Below are positions 15,949-28,200 of a DNA stretch of 64,000 bases, piece after piece. The position numbers were made by a program, and so were the translations under genes. The stretch is taken from NCBI GenBank assembly GCA_031276035.1, contig JAISNV010000001.1:428816-492815 (forward strand), read 5' to 3'. The notes under the pieces were generated by a model that saw only the letters and a list, made by a program, of their open reading frames with translations, ran no database searches and was not told the origin of the DNA. This DNA comes from Bacteroidales bacterium. Its GTDB lineage: Bacteria; Bacteroidota; Bacteroidia; Bacteroidales; BM520. How positions within the stretch are numbered: position 1 is the stretch's first letter; each line of letters opens with the position of its first letter.

Positions 15949-17412
15949 TTATTCGGGAAAATGTGGTCTGAAATCACTTCGTCTGTTATGTGAACGATTG
16001 AATTCAGTTGTGTTAGGCATTTCAGGTTCAAACCTTGATTGTGTTACGGTTTCGAGCCTTCCGGCAGAGATTCCTTTATTTATCAAATAATTCTTAGCTG
16101 CATCGGCACGTCGTTGACCTAATTTGTAATTATAAGGATCGCTACCTAAATCACAGGTATTACCAAGTATTGTTAAGGTAATCTCCGGATATTTATTCAA
16201 TATATCAACCTTCTTGTTAAGAATTTCAATACTTGCCGGTCTCAGATTTGCTTTATCTAAATCGAAATAAATCGGTTCCAACAAGATATAAATATCATTA
16301 TTATCATATTTCGGTTGAACTTCTATATAAACCGTATCAACAACAGGTACTTCAATAACAGGACCTTCTTCAACAACATAAACGAATATAGTATCATTTT
16401 CACAAGGAATAGTCGGTTTTTCAGATAATTTGCCGAGTTTAATACGCAAGCCTATTTTACCGCCATAAGACATTGTTGTTACGTCATTAACGTATTCGCT
16501 TGTAATAATTGAGCTATATTTAATGCCGTTAGCCACGTTATAACCTTCTGCTAAATCCGTATATTCCTGTTCGGTAGGGCCCGTGAAAATCGATTGAGAC
16601 ATATCTTTTTTATTAATATTCAGCAATCCGTAATCAATGAATGCGCCTAAACTAAGATCTACTCTTCTACTTAATGAAAATAGAAATCCTATTTCACCAA
16701 CAGCCGAAACATTAAATTTGAAATCCAAGTTACCTTTTGAATTAGCCAGAACTTCGCTCGGATTGTATATTTCGCCGAATCCGTGTTGTGAAATATCGGG
16801 GTTTCCATAACTTCCTAATTCGAGATTTCTTTCTTCATAATATCCGGAGACATTCAATTTAGCTTGTCCGGAGTGGTCTCCGTCAATAATTGAATATTTA
16901 GTGCTGAAAGGAATTTGGAATTTAGCTCCGAGAGCAAAATACAATCCCCAATATTCATTTTTTCCGAATTTAGTTTGAAAATTGAGCATTAACGGAATTT
17001 CCGCAAAATATCCTGCTTGTTGTTCCACCCAATCTTGAGTTCTAACTCTCAACTCATAATCAGTGATATGTCCGTCAAAAGGATCATTATCGGTATAATT
17101 TCCCAAATTGAAAACATCTTCAGGATCATAATTCGAAAAATTGCCCATTAATTTACCATGAGTTCTATAACGCGAAACATTAACGCCGGTAGAGATACCA
17201 AAATGTTTCGTAAAGTAATAACTATAGCCTATACCAACTTGGCCGCCGAGTTTGATCTCACATTTCGGGTCAGCAAAATTGACTCCCGTCATATCATACT
17301 TGTACCCCGTAGGTCCTACACCGGCAGAAATTGTAAGATAAGAACCTTTTTCTTGAGACATCACATTGATACTAAAAAGTATTAATAACAATAATAGAAT
17401 GTGTTTTTTCAT
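15949..17412 (-). CDS. OmpA-family protein with N-terminal outer-membrane barrel
   Basis: A 487-aa protein with a signal peptide (MKKHILLLLLILFSINVMSQ) and a beta-barrel of the porin/OMP_b-brl type at about 25-330, starting GSYLTISAGVGPTGYKYD. A short linker with repeated VP/VE and YVVEEG leads to a C-terminal OmpA domain at about 375-487. The OmpA domain has PIYFDLDKANLRPASIEIL, LGQRRADAAKNYLINKGI and NRSHNRRSDF. The peptidoglycan-binding region differs from the usual TD-x-x-G (ILGNTCDLGSDPYN). It lies 98 nt after the giant adhesin on the same strand. It is not PorP/SprF, the usual partner of SprB, but it may fill a similar anchoring role. Confidence 0.88.
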   Translation of the reverse strand: MKKHILLLLLILFSINVMSQEKGSYLTISAGVGPTGYKYDMTGVNFADPKCEIKLGGQVGIGYSYYFTKHFGISTGVNVSRYRTHGKLMGNFSNYDPEDVFNLGNYTDNDPFDGHITDYELRVRTQDWVEQQAGYFAEIPLMLNFQTKFGKNEYWGLYFALGAKFQIPFSTKYSIIDGDHSGQAKLNVSGYYEERNLELGSYGNPDISQHGFGEIYNPSEVLANSKGNLDFKFNVSAVGEIGFLFSLSRRVDLSLGAFIDYGLLNINKKDMSQSIFTGPTEQEYTDLAEGYNVANGIKYSSIITSEYVNDVTTMSYGGKIGLRIKLGKLSEKPTIPCENDTIFVYVVEEGPVIEVPVVDTVYIEVQPKYDNNDIYILLEPIYFDLDKANLRPASIEILNKKVDILNKYPEITLTILGNTCDLGSDPYNYKLGQRRADAAKNYLINKGISAGRLETVTQSRFEPEMPNTTEFNRSHNRRSDFRPHFPE

Positions 17413-17464
17413 CTTTTTATTTATTTAATTAATTTTTTCATTTATTACTCTTATTTTATTTATG

Positions 17465-17498
17465 AATATCCGGCAGGATGTTTTGCCTGCCGGATATT
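17465..17498 (-). terminator. Strong hairpin between giant adhesin and ompA-like gene
   Basis: A perfect 13-bp stem (AATATCCGGCAGG / CCTGCCGGATATT) closes an 8-nt loop and starts 13 nt after the adhesin stop. No long T-run follows on the minus strand, so it may act as a partial terminator or as a 3'-end stabiliser separating expression of the two genes. Confidence 0.7.
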
Positions 17499-17510
17499 AT
17501 AAATTCTCGG

Positions 17511-17768
17511 CTATTTTTGAACTATAATTTTACTTACAAATTCATTACCGCTCTTTGTATATACTCTAACCATATAAGTACCGGCTGCAAAATTTACTCG
17601 TACTTTAGTTGAATAATCAACCAACTGATACTCTCCTATTTTCTTACCGTTGATGTCGAAGATATAAGCAATTGCATCAGGTAATTCGTTTTCAGGTAAT
17701 TCGAGTAACAAGGTAACGGAATTTCCGCTTTGTACAGGGTTAGGATATACTGTTAACTTCGGAGCCAT
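17511..17768 (-). other. T9SS type A C-terminal sorting domain of the giant adhesin
   Basis: The last ~85 residues have the family pattern: LTVYPNPV, a middle strand AYIFDINGKKIGEY, then AAGTYMVRV and a terminal VSKIIVQK. Such domains direct export through the type IX system and are cut off at the surface during attachment. It proves that the whole reading frame was meant to be secreted by T9SS. Confidence 0.95.
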
Positions 17769-18499
17769 ACCTTCAGTGACGTTAGGAATAATCGGACAAG
17801 CCTCATCATACGTTCCGTCGGCTTTATAAGCTCTGACATTAAATTCGGACTCAAAAGTAAATCCTCCGTGTTCCGTATAATATTGAGATGTGCCGTATTG
17901 AGTTATAGGATATCCGTCTTTATACCATTGATAAGATACATATTTATTTCCTGTATTATCAATATAAAGAACATCATTCCATTTCAGTTCAATAATGATC
18001 GGATTTCTAAGCACTTCAAACGTAAATGTCAGCGTACCGCATTCGTTAGAAACTTCGACGATGTATTCTCCGGCTTTAGTAATATCGAAGTCTTCAGTAT
18101 AATGTGAATCCGTTGATACTACGCTTCCATTAAAGAACCACTGATAATCAACCACACCCTCAGTTTCAACAAATAATTCCATCTTATCATTATCACAATA
18201 ATACAAGGTTGCATCCGACATATTAGTGATAATCGGGAAGGTATTAATAGTTATGATGATATCATAATCTCTCTCACAGCTGCCAAAGCGTACCGATAAG
18301 GTTGCAGAATAATTACCAAGATCTGCGGTTTGCGGTACCGGAACAATAATGTTTGTACTCGGTAATTCAATATACTGAGGTATATTTACAAAACCAGCGG
18401 CAATAGCTTCGGAACTAAATAAGAGTTTATATTGAGCTCCTTCAAGATTGAGGTCTTCATATTCGATATTTACAGCACTTTCGCCGTTACATACTGTGA

Positions 18500-20230
18500 A
18501 TACTGAACCTATATTCAAGTCGAAATTCGGAATAACTATTAATTCTATTTCAGCGATATTTTCATATTCGCAGTCACCTACCTTCATAGAGATCAAATAA
18601 GTAACAGTAACATTAGAAGTTCCGGTATTATAAAGTATTTCATTAATATACGGACTTACTCCCAACGCACCTTCATTATTATTAATATCAGGATGCGGTA
18701 ATCTTTCCCATGAAATTTCAGTAACAGGGATAGAAGCGGTAATCATATATTCGAAGTTATCGCCGGAACATCTTGTTCCACCATGTAAATTACTGGTTAC
18801 ATAAGGTTTCGGATTAACTGTTATCATAAAGTTTCTTTCAACACTTGAACAATTTTCAAAGATTGCTTTAATACTAAAGATAGCAGTTGCCTGTTCTGTT
18901 CCGTTATTTTCAGGTGTAAATGAAGGAATAACGTTTGTACCGAATGTTTGTCCTAATCCGATATTATTTCCCGATACGAATTGCCATTCATAAACAGTAC
19001 CAACCGGATTATTCAAACTTGCAAATTCAGAAACAAAGTCAATAGCTTCGGTTATATCGTCAACACAGAATGTGTAAGGCCCGATATTAAGTTCAACTGA
19101 AGGTATCGGGTTAACAACAATACTGAATGTAGCGCTATTTGTACACTCATGTCCGTACATGCTGAAAGTAGCAGTAACTTCATAGATTGACTCAAGTACT
19201 TCGTTAGTGTTGTTAGCAGCAATAAATGCAGGTAAAGGACCTTGACCGTTTTCTGCAAGACCAACATTAACACCGTTAGTTAATTGCCAGCTGTAAACAA
19301 CTCCGGAAGTATTACCGAATTCGAAACCTTGAGTTAGTTCACCATCACAGTAAATCATTTCAGGTATAGTATTGATATGAGGTTGCGGTAATACAGCTAT
19401 GCTGAATTGACTTGGACTACCCGGACAAGTATAAGCAGGATATTGAGGATAATTCAATATAGGCGTTACTTCGTAGATAGCTTCAATCATTATCGAACCC
19501 GTATTTTCAATAACCATACCGGTTATATTACCTTCTCCGGTAACAGGTATTTCAGGAATATTACCGGAAATTCTCGTCCATTTGTAGATTACATCATCAA
19601 TATTGCTGCTGAATACTATATCTTCAATAGATTCGCCCGAGCAGATTTCTTGATGTACAGGGACAACGGTAGGTATATCAGGTGTCGGTAAAATTACAAT
19701 CAGGAATTCTTGCCACTGATAATCATTACATGTTAAGTTAGCGAAGCTGTAGCTTGCTCTAACTCTATATTTACCAATTAACGGTTCATTTCCATCATTA
19801 TATGTTTGGAAACCGGCTATAAAGTTGTCGCCAGATGCCGGAATACCCGGAATCATCGTACTACCTGCTTCATTTACAAATTCCCATTCGTAATAAGCAT
19901 TAGGCATATTGCTTGTGAAGTAATAACTTGGTGCTGTTACTCCATTACAATATATCATATCTTCAACAAGAGAAGTAACCGGTCTAGGATTAACAGTAAT
20001 CATGAAGTATTGAACTTCACCCTGACATTCTCCACTAACAGGTGTAACCGAATATATAGCTGTTATAGATTCGAAACCTTCGTTGGTAGCTGTAAATTCC
20101 GGTATTGTATTAACACCCGATGTAACAGGAAGACCTAAATCGAAACCAATTATACGTTGCCATACAAATGTTGTATTTTCATCTCCTGTAAATGTATATT
20201 CAGGAGCTTCTTCACCATCACAATAAATGA
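18500..20230 (-). repeat. Six PKD-like domains in the adhesin
   Basis: Six tandem units of about 95-110 aa begin with patterns such as IYCDGEEAPEYTF, IYCNGVTAPSYYF, EICSGESIEDIVF, IYCDGELTQGFEF, FCVDDITEAIDF and CSGDNFEYMI, with a central WQ/WE and GxNxIPxF. They resemble the PKD-like domains of Bacteroidota surface proteins. Units are diverged from each other, so this array is old. Confidence 0.75.
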
Positions 20231-21170
20231 AGTTTTCAACTTCTACCGAAGGATTAGCATTAACAACAACATCGAATGAACAAGTACTTTCAATATCATT
20301 AATGTCAACCACTGTCCAAGTAACCGTTGTAGTACCAACATTGAAGCTTACGCCGTTTAATGATGTTCCGCTTCCAACAGTTGCACCAGTCATTTCGTAG
20401 CTAATACTTGACACAGCTATATTATCCGTTGCCGTTACATCCCAGCTGATGCCGTAATGTACATAAACTTCTTCGAGAGCCGTTAAGCAGATATTAACTA
20501 CACCTTGGTAATTGGTAATAGTTTCACAGCTGATGCCGTTATCACAACCAATGCAAGGAGGTTCTTCATCAATAACTCTAACAGCAAATTCACATTCAGC
20601 ATATAATCCTGCATGATCCATTGCTCTCCAAATTACTTGATAATCGAATCCATAATGGAATACAAAACCGTCTAATGTGCTTAAAGCATCGTCATAGCTA
20701 ACTAAAATCTGGCCTGTGTTAATATTAACAATCATAACATGCATTGATTCAATAATTACATCATCGGTTGCAGTAGCATCCCAAGAAGTACCAATATGAG
20801 TATAATAACTTACACCCGGATCAGTAGGAATTATTATCATGTCGTTTTCATCAGCATATAATGCGATAATTTCGCTACAATCTACTTCAGGAGGTTCATT
20901 ACCGTCGTATATTTGAATTTCAAATTCGCAAGCAGCACTTTCGCATCCTTCAACAGTAGCGGTTACCGTTACGGTTGTAATACCTACATTGAAATACGAA
21001 CCGCTGCCGGATCCGTCTCCGGAACCTTCAGTTGCTCCTTCGAATAAATAGGTTAGAACCGGCACAGGCATTGTTTCATCAAGTTCTACAATATATTCTA
21101 CAATCATTGATAATTCACCCGGAACTGTTGTATGTTCAAGTTGAACTTCAGGACAAGTGATGAATACCGG
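20230..21170 (-). other. HYR/Ig-like domains of the adhesin
   Basis: Three domains with HYR features: GITTVTVTATVEGCESAACEFEI, then two with a cysteine-bounded core ending ECEFAVRVIDEEPP and CSFDVVVNANP. Stretches such as VGTTTVTWTVVDI are typical of HYR modules, which are all-beta adhesion or spacer domains. A Gly/Ser run (GSGDGSGSGS) interrupts the first. Confidence 0.7.
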
Positions 21171-22280
21171 TTGTTGGTTAACTGTGATAGTAATTACCAA
21201 AGCATCTTCAGATGAAGTTAAGCAACCGGTAACCGTATTATGCGCAATAGCATAGAATGTATATGGAGAGTCTTCATATTCAGCCATTGAATCACCCAAG
21301 TATTCAATAGTACAATCGCTATCAATATAGAATTTAAGCTCTACATTTTCCTGTTCAGCTATTAAAGCAGTCAGTAAGTTTATACTAATTAAATTATCTT
21401 CACATATAGTAAGCATAGGATCTTCAACAAATATCGGAGAAGCAGGACGAGGATCAACGGTTATCGTTAATTCTAATGCTTCTTCCGAATCAGTTTCACA
21501 TTCACTTGCAATGTTGATTGCAGTTACATAGATAGTATGTGATGCAGATACGCTATAGTCTGTTGTGATATCCGTGAATGGGATTGTACAAGCTTCATCT
21601 GTATAGAATGCTATTGTTACAACTGCATCGTCATAAGTAATCAAACTTTCCAATAGTGTTTCGTCAATAACATCGCCATCACAAACACTTAAGTCGGCAC
21701 CACCAATTATTACCGGTGCTTCTGGACGAGGATCCACAGTAATTACCAATTCTAATGCATCTTCAGAAGATGTCTCACAACCTGTTCCTAAGTTAATTGT
21801 AGTAACATAGATAGTATGTGAAATTGCTATACTATAATCCGTTGTGATATCGGTAAAGGCTATAGTACAACCTGCATCCATATAGAATGCTACTGTTACA
21901 ACTGCATCATCGTAAGTAATCAAACTTTCCAATAGTGCTGCGTTTATAGTTTCACCGTCGCATACGCTAGTATCGGCACCACCTACAATAACAGGAGCAA
22001 CTGGACGAGGATTAACAGTAATAGTCAATTCCAATGCGTCTTCCACATCATGTGCACAGGTTGTTCCTGTGTAGTATGCCCTAACATAAAATTCGTGCGA
22101 TGTAGCTACAGAATAATCTGTGTTGAATGCTGTTGTAAACTCAGTCGTACAATCTTCATCAACATATATTATATAATCGACATTATTTTGAATATCTATT
22201 AAGCCTAACAAGAAGTTAACCGATATTTCATCACCATCACAAACCTCAGCTACAGCATCATCAGCCAAAACAGGAGGTTC
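21170..22280 (-). repeat. Four ~93-aa tandem repeats with VCDG/ICED motif
   Basis: Four units share the pattern V/ICDGxxI...LLxxLI, CTxxFT, YSVxxSHxxYV, and ALELTITVxPRPxAPV. The two middle units are nearly identical in DNA, offset by about 279 bp, which points to a recent duplication. The fold is probably Ig-like but the family is not one I can name. Confidence 0.8.
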
Positions 22281-25200
22281 GGGTATAGGATAAATAGCAA
22301 CATTAACCTCAGTACGTTCACCTTCGCATTCACCGTTGCTGTTTGCTACATAATATGTAGTTCCATCAACCAATGGAGTTGTTACAGGCAACGGATCAGT
22401 TGCATCTTCACTATCATACCAATTAATACCGTAACCAAGAACATAGAGATCTGCTATAATAGCACTTCCGCAGAATTCTTGTGATGATTCAGTAATAACT
22501 AATGACGGTTCGCCTATTGTTACAGGTACTTCGGTACGTTCAGTGCTTACACAATCACCGACTTTAAGCGCGATATAGTAAGAACCGGTTTCCAAAATAG
22601 TGTTCATTGGTAATTCAACCGTACTATTATCAGTTGCGTACCAAGCGTATTCATGTTCATAATAATTAACAATGATATCGCTTAACATAGCACCTTCACA
22701 GAAATATTGAGGTTCCATATCAATTGTCATTGTTATGTTACCTACAAGTATTACAAATACAGGTGTACGTTCAGTACTTTCACATTCGCCGACAGTTTGT
22801 GCGGCATAATATGTTGTTAAGCTTGTTAGTAGAGTATTATCAGATAGCATAACACCTCCTTCGGCAGCCGAATACCATGTGATATTATAACCATTGGTAA
22901 TTAAATCACCTAAAGTATTCACACCTTGATTACAGAATTGCTGTTGCGCAGGAATATTCGGAGCCGGAATTATCATTTCAGGATCAAATTCTACTTTCAC
23001 ATAAGAACGTAAACTTTCGCATCCGCCTATAGCTTGAGAAGCCCAGTAAACACCACCATCAACCAATACTGTTTCAACAGGTAATTCATTGCCGTCTATT
23101 TCGGCATCATACCAAGTTATATTAACACCTTGGATAACCTTAACATCTGCTAATGTTAATCCCGGATTATCAGTAACACATAATTTAACAGGTGATTCTA
23201 ATGTCGGCGGATTAACATATTCGTATAAATAGACAGTAACTGTAACGCGTTCGCTTACACAGTCACCATTTACATTAGCTGCATAATATGTTGTACCGTG
23301 TACTAATATTGTTGATATCGGCAACGGTATTGTAGAAACTTCGCTTGCATACCAAGTAACTCCGTAACCTGTAACTTCCAAATCTTCTATACTTGCACCC
23401 ATGCAGAAGAATTGTTCGCTTGGAGTAATTACTTCTTCAGGTTCACCTATAGTAATATTTACAGGAACTCGTTCCGTAACAGTACAATCTTCATTGATGC
23501 TAATTTCAGCATAATATATATGAGTGATTAATCTGGCAATTTCCGATAAAGGTTCAACATCATCTATATTATAATACCAACTGATGCCTTCGTAAGGCAT
23601 TTGAATATCAGCTATGATAGCACCTTCACAGAATGATTGATCCGAAATTACAAGTTCAATCTTTTCTTGATCATTGAATATTACTTCAACAGCAGTAAGT
23701 TCGGTACTTTCACATTTACCTATCATCAATGCTGCATAATATATTCCTCCATCTACTAATAATGTAGTTTCAGAATCCAATTCGTTACCATTTTCAACCG
23801 CATCATACCAAATTACACTCATACCCGGTGCAAGTATAATATCAGACAAGTAATAAGTACCCGTTTCACAGAAGTATTGCGGACTTGCAATTTCAGGAGC
23901 AGGAACTTCTAATTCATCATTAATAAATACTTTAATATAAGAACGTTCGCTTTCACAAGTTCCTATATTTTGTGATACCCAGTATGTAGAACCATTGGTT
24001 AATACTGTTGTTAAAGGTAATTGATCAGTACTTGTTTCACTTGCATACCAAGTAATATTCATACCTTGAACTGGTATATCGGCCAAGGTTACTTCTTCAT
24101 CAGTAGAACACAACTCGATCGGACTGGATACTATCGGCGGATTAATATTTTCGTAAACATTAACCGTAACGGCGTATCCTATTAAACTGCAGTCACCATT
24201 TACATTAGCTGCATAATATGTAGCACCATGAGTTAATTCTTCATCTATATCTAATTCATCAGTTAATTCTTCATCAGAATACCAAGTGATTCCATAACCC
24301 ATAACAGTAATATCTGCAATTGTTGCATTTGCACAGAAATCTTGAACACCGGTTTCATAATCATACGTTTCAGGTTCGATTTCTATTTCTACAGCTGCTC
24401 GCTGAGTGCTTTCGCAATTGTTGCCTACTGTTATTGCAGCATAATAAGTACCGGTAGTTAAGAGGTAATTATTATCCAAAGGTTCGGTACCGGTTTCACT
24501 TGCGTACCAAGTAATATTACTGCTGCTGCTATTACCAAGATTTATACTATTTATCATAGCTCCTTCGCAGAAATATTGCGGACTAGGAATTTCAGGTATT
24601 ATTGTGATTTCAGGAACTAATGTTATTTCAACTGCCGTACGTTCGGTACTTTCGCAATAACCGACAACAAGGGCAACATAATAAGTAGCTCCGTCTGTTA
24701 ATGTTACATTACCCGGAACTAATTCAATACTACTTTCAGCCGTTTCATACCAAACAACCGCCATACCTTCCGGCAATATAATATCTTCTAAAGTATAAGT
24801 ACCGGTTTCGCAGAATTCTTGCGGACTTGCAATTATTGGCGCCGGTATTGTTTCCGGTTCGCTGATAATAACTCTTACGTATGAACGTTCGCTTTCACAA
24901 GTTCCAATACTTTGTGATACCCAATATATGCCGCCGTTTGTTAATACTGTAGTCAATTCTAAAGGATCGTCACCGGTTTCACTTGCATACCATGTAATAT
25001 GTGCGCCAGAAGCTATTCCATATACATATACATCTGCCAAAGTTAATTCTTCATCTGTAGAACATAATGTTACAGGAGATTTAACCGTAGGTGGAAGTAG
25101 GTTGTAAATAGTAACAGTTACCGCATAAGAAATAATAGCACAATCGCCGTTGGTATTTGCTCCGTAATAGGTAGTGCCATGAGTTAACTCATCATTGATA

Positions 25201-28200
25201 TCTAACTCATTTGTCAGACTTTCATCAGTGAACCATGTAATACCATAACCGAATACTGATATATCACTTACTGTTGCGGAACCACAGAATGCCTGTGTTT
25301 CTTGGATATAATCATAATCATCAGGATTAATTATAATTTCAACTGCAAGGCGTTGCGTACTTTCACAATCTTCGCCCATGGTTATTGCAGCATAATATGT
25401 TCCTGATGTTAGGATATAATTATTATCTAATGTATCCGTTCCATTCTCAGTGGTATACCAGTTAATATTTGCAGGATTGTTATTACCATGATGTATATTT
25501 ATAATCATAGCTCCTTCGCAAAAATATTGCGGACTAGGAATTTCAGGAATTATTGTAATTTCGGTATCAATGATTATTTCTACCTGAGTACGTTCAGTAC
25601 TTTCACAATATCCTATTACTAAAGCTGCATAATAAACATCTCCATCGGTTAATTCCGTAGCTTCAGGATTTACGACATTACCGTTTTCAATTGCGTCATA
25701 CCATACAACAGTTACGCCTTGCGGAAGCATAACATCACTTAAATAATATACATCATTATCGCAGAATTCCTGCGGACTTACGATTATCGGTGCAGGTACT
25801 ATCAGTTCGTTATTGATGTTAACCTTCACATAAGAACGTTCGCTCTTACATCCACCTAAAATTTGTGATACCCAATAAACACCACCATCAACCAATACTG
25901 TTGTCAATTCCAATTCATCATCGTTATTTTCGCTAGCATACCATTGAATATGTGCTCCATGAGCTATTCCGTAGACATATATATCTGCTAAAGTTAATTC
26001 CTCATCTGTAGAACATAATGTTACAGGAGAAATAACTGTAGGTGGAAATAGATTATCATAAATATTAACTGTTACCGCGTAAGCTATCAGAGCACAATCG
26101 CCATTTGTATTTGCCGCATAATAAGTAGCGCCGTGAGTTAATTCATCATCTAAATCCAACTCAATAGTCAACGCTTCGTCAGCATACCAAGTGAGGCCAT
26201 AGCCGGTTATTGATATATCGCTTATTGTACCTACAACACAGAATGATTGTGTTTCTTCTATATAATCATAGTCATCAGGATTTATTTCTATTTCGACAGC
26301 TGCTCTTTGACTGCTTGCACAATTTTCGCTAATCTCAATAGCTGCATAATAAGTACCTGTTTCCAAGATATGTGTAAGAGCTAACGGTTCGGTTCCGTCT
26401 TCAGTTGCGTACCATTTGATAACACCGCTACCGTATCCGTCTATATGAATGCTGCTTATTATTGCTCCTTCGCAGAATACTTGCGGTGAAATAATATTCG
26501 GAGTTATTGTTAATTCAGGTACTAACTCTATAACTACTGCTGTTCTTTCGGTGCTTTCGCATTCGCCGATTATATTAGCTGCATAATAAACGTCTCCGTT
26601 AACCAACGTAACATCAGCAGGAACTAATAAGTTACCTTCTTCGTGTGCATCATACCATACAATATTCAATTGATCATCTAAGAATCTTTCAACATCTTCT
26701 AATGTATAAGTCTCATTATCACAGAATATTATCGGATTATGTATAACAGGCGGATCAACAATCATTTCATCATCAATCACAACCTTAATATATGAACGAC
26801 CGCCTTCACACAAACCTATACTTTGTGATACCCAGTAAGTTGTACCATTTACTAAAGCAGTAGTTGATGGTAAAGCATCCTCGCTTGTTTCACTTGCATA
26901 CCAAATAATATTGATTCCTTGAACATAATTATTCAGATATCCTAAGGTTAAATTGCCGTCTGTTTCACACAAAACAACCGGAGTTGTTACTATTGGAGGA
27001 GGTACATCATCATAAATATTGATTGTTACCGCATAACCAATTAATCCGCAATCACCGTTAGTATTAGCACCGTAATAAGTAGCGCCGTGTGTTAGTTCAT
27101 CATCTAAATCCAATACATTCGTCAATTCCGGCTCTGTGTACCATGTGATACCGTAACCTGTAATAGTAATATCTTTTACTGTAGCAGCATAACAGAATGA
27201 TTGAGTTTCTTCTATATAGTCATAATCCGTAGGATTGATTTTTATTTCTACAGCAACTCTCTGAGTGCTTTCACAATCGCTACCTACGAAGTAAGCTGCA
27301 TAATAAGTACCTGTTTCAAGTATATGCTCAGGAGTCAGCGGTTGCGTACCGTTTACGGTTGCATACCAATTGATATTTGCAGGAGCATCGATGCTTGTGA
27401 TCATCGCGCCTTCGCAGAAAACTTGCGGCGAGGTAATATCAGGCATTGTAGTTACTACCGGAACGAATGTTACGTTTACAGTTGTTAATTCCGTACTTTG
27501 ACATTCGCCTATGATTTGCTTAGCATAATATGTTGAATAGACAATAATAGCTTCCGGCGGTACAGGATAAGTACCATTAGAATCTAAATACCAAATAATA
27601 TTCTGTCCGTTAACAGGTAAATCCATTAACCTGACAGTTCCATTCATATCTTCACATAATTCTATTGGTGAATCTATTTCAGGAGCAGGTATATACATTT
27701 CAGGATTTATCTTCACGTAAACATAGGAACGTGCACTTTCACAGGTAGCTACGCGTTGTGATACCCAATAAGTGGTTCCGTCAACTAATGGAGTAGTTAA
27801 TGGTAATAAATCATCTCCATCTTCACTTGCATACCATTGAATATTTAAACCTTCAACATGAATATCAGCCAAAGTTAAGTTTCCGACTATTTCACAAAGC
27901 TCTACAGGTGTAGTTACTGTTGGAGGAGGAATATTATCATAGATGTAAACGGTTACTGCCATAGCTATTATACCGCAATCACCGTTGATATTTGCAGCAT
28001 AATAAGTAGCACCGTTAGTTAATACATCGTCAAGATCCAACAATTCTGTCAGTTCTTCATCGGAATACCATGTTATGCCGTAACCCATTATAGTAATATC
28101 GGCAATTGTTGCTGTTTCGCAGAAATACTGAACATCAGTTTCGTAATCGTAATTTTCAGGTTCAATATTTATAGATACCGGTAAACGTAAAGTGCTCTCG

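Noticed and set aside
15949..17412. PorP/SprF partner of a SprB adhesin
   Set aside because: The protein has an OmpA C-terminal domain and a different barrel start, without PorP/SprF hallmarks.
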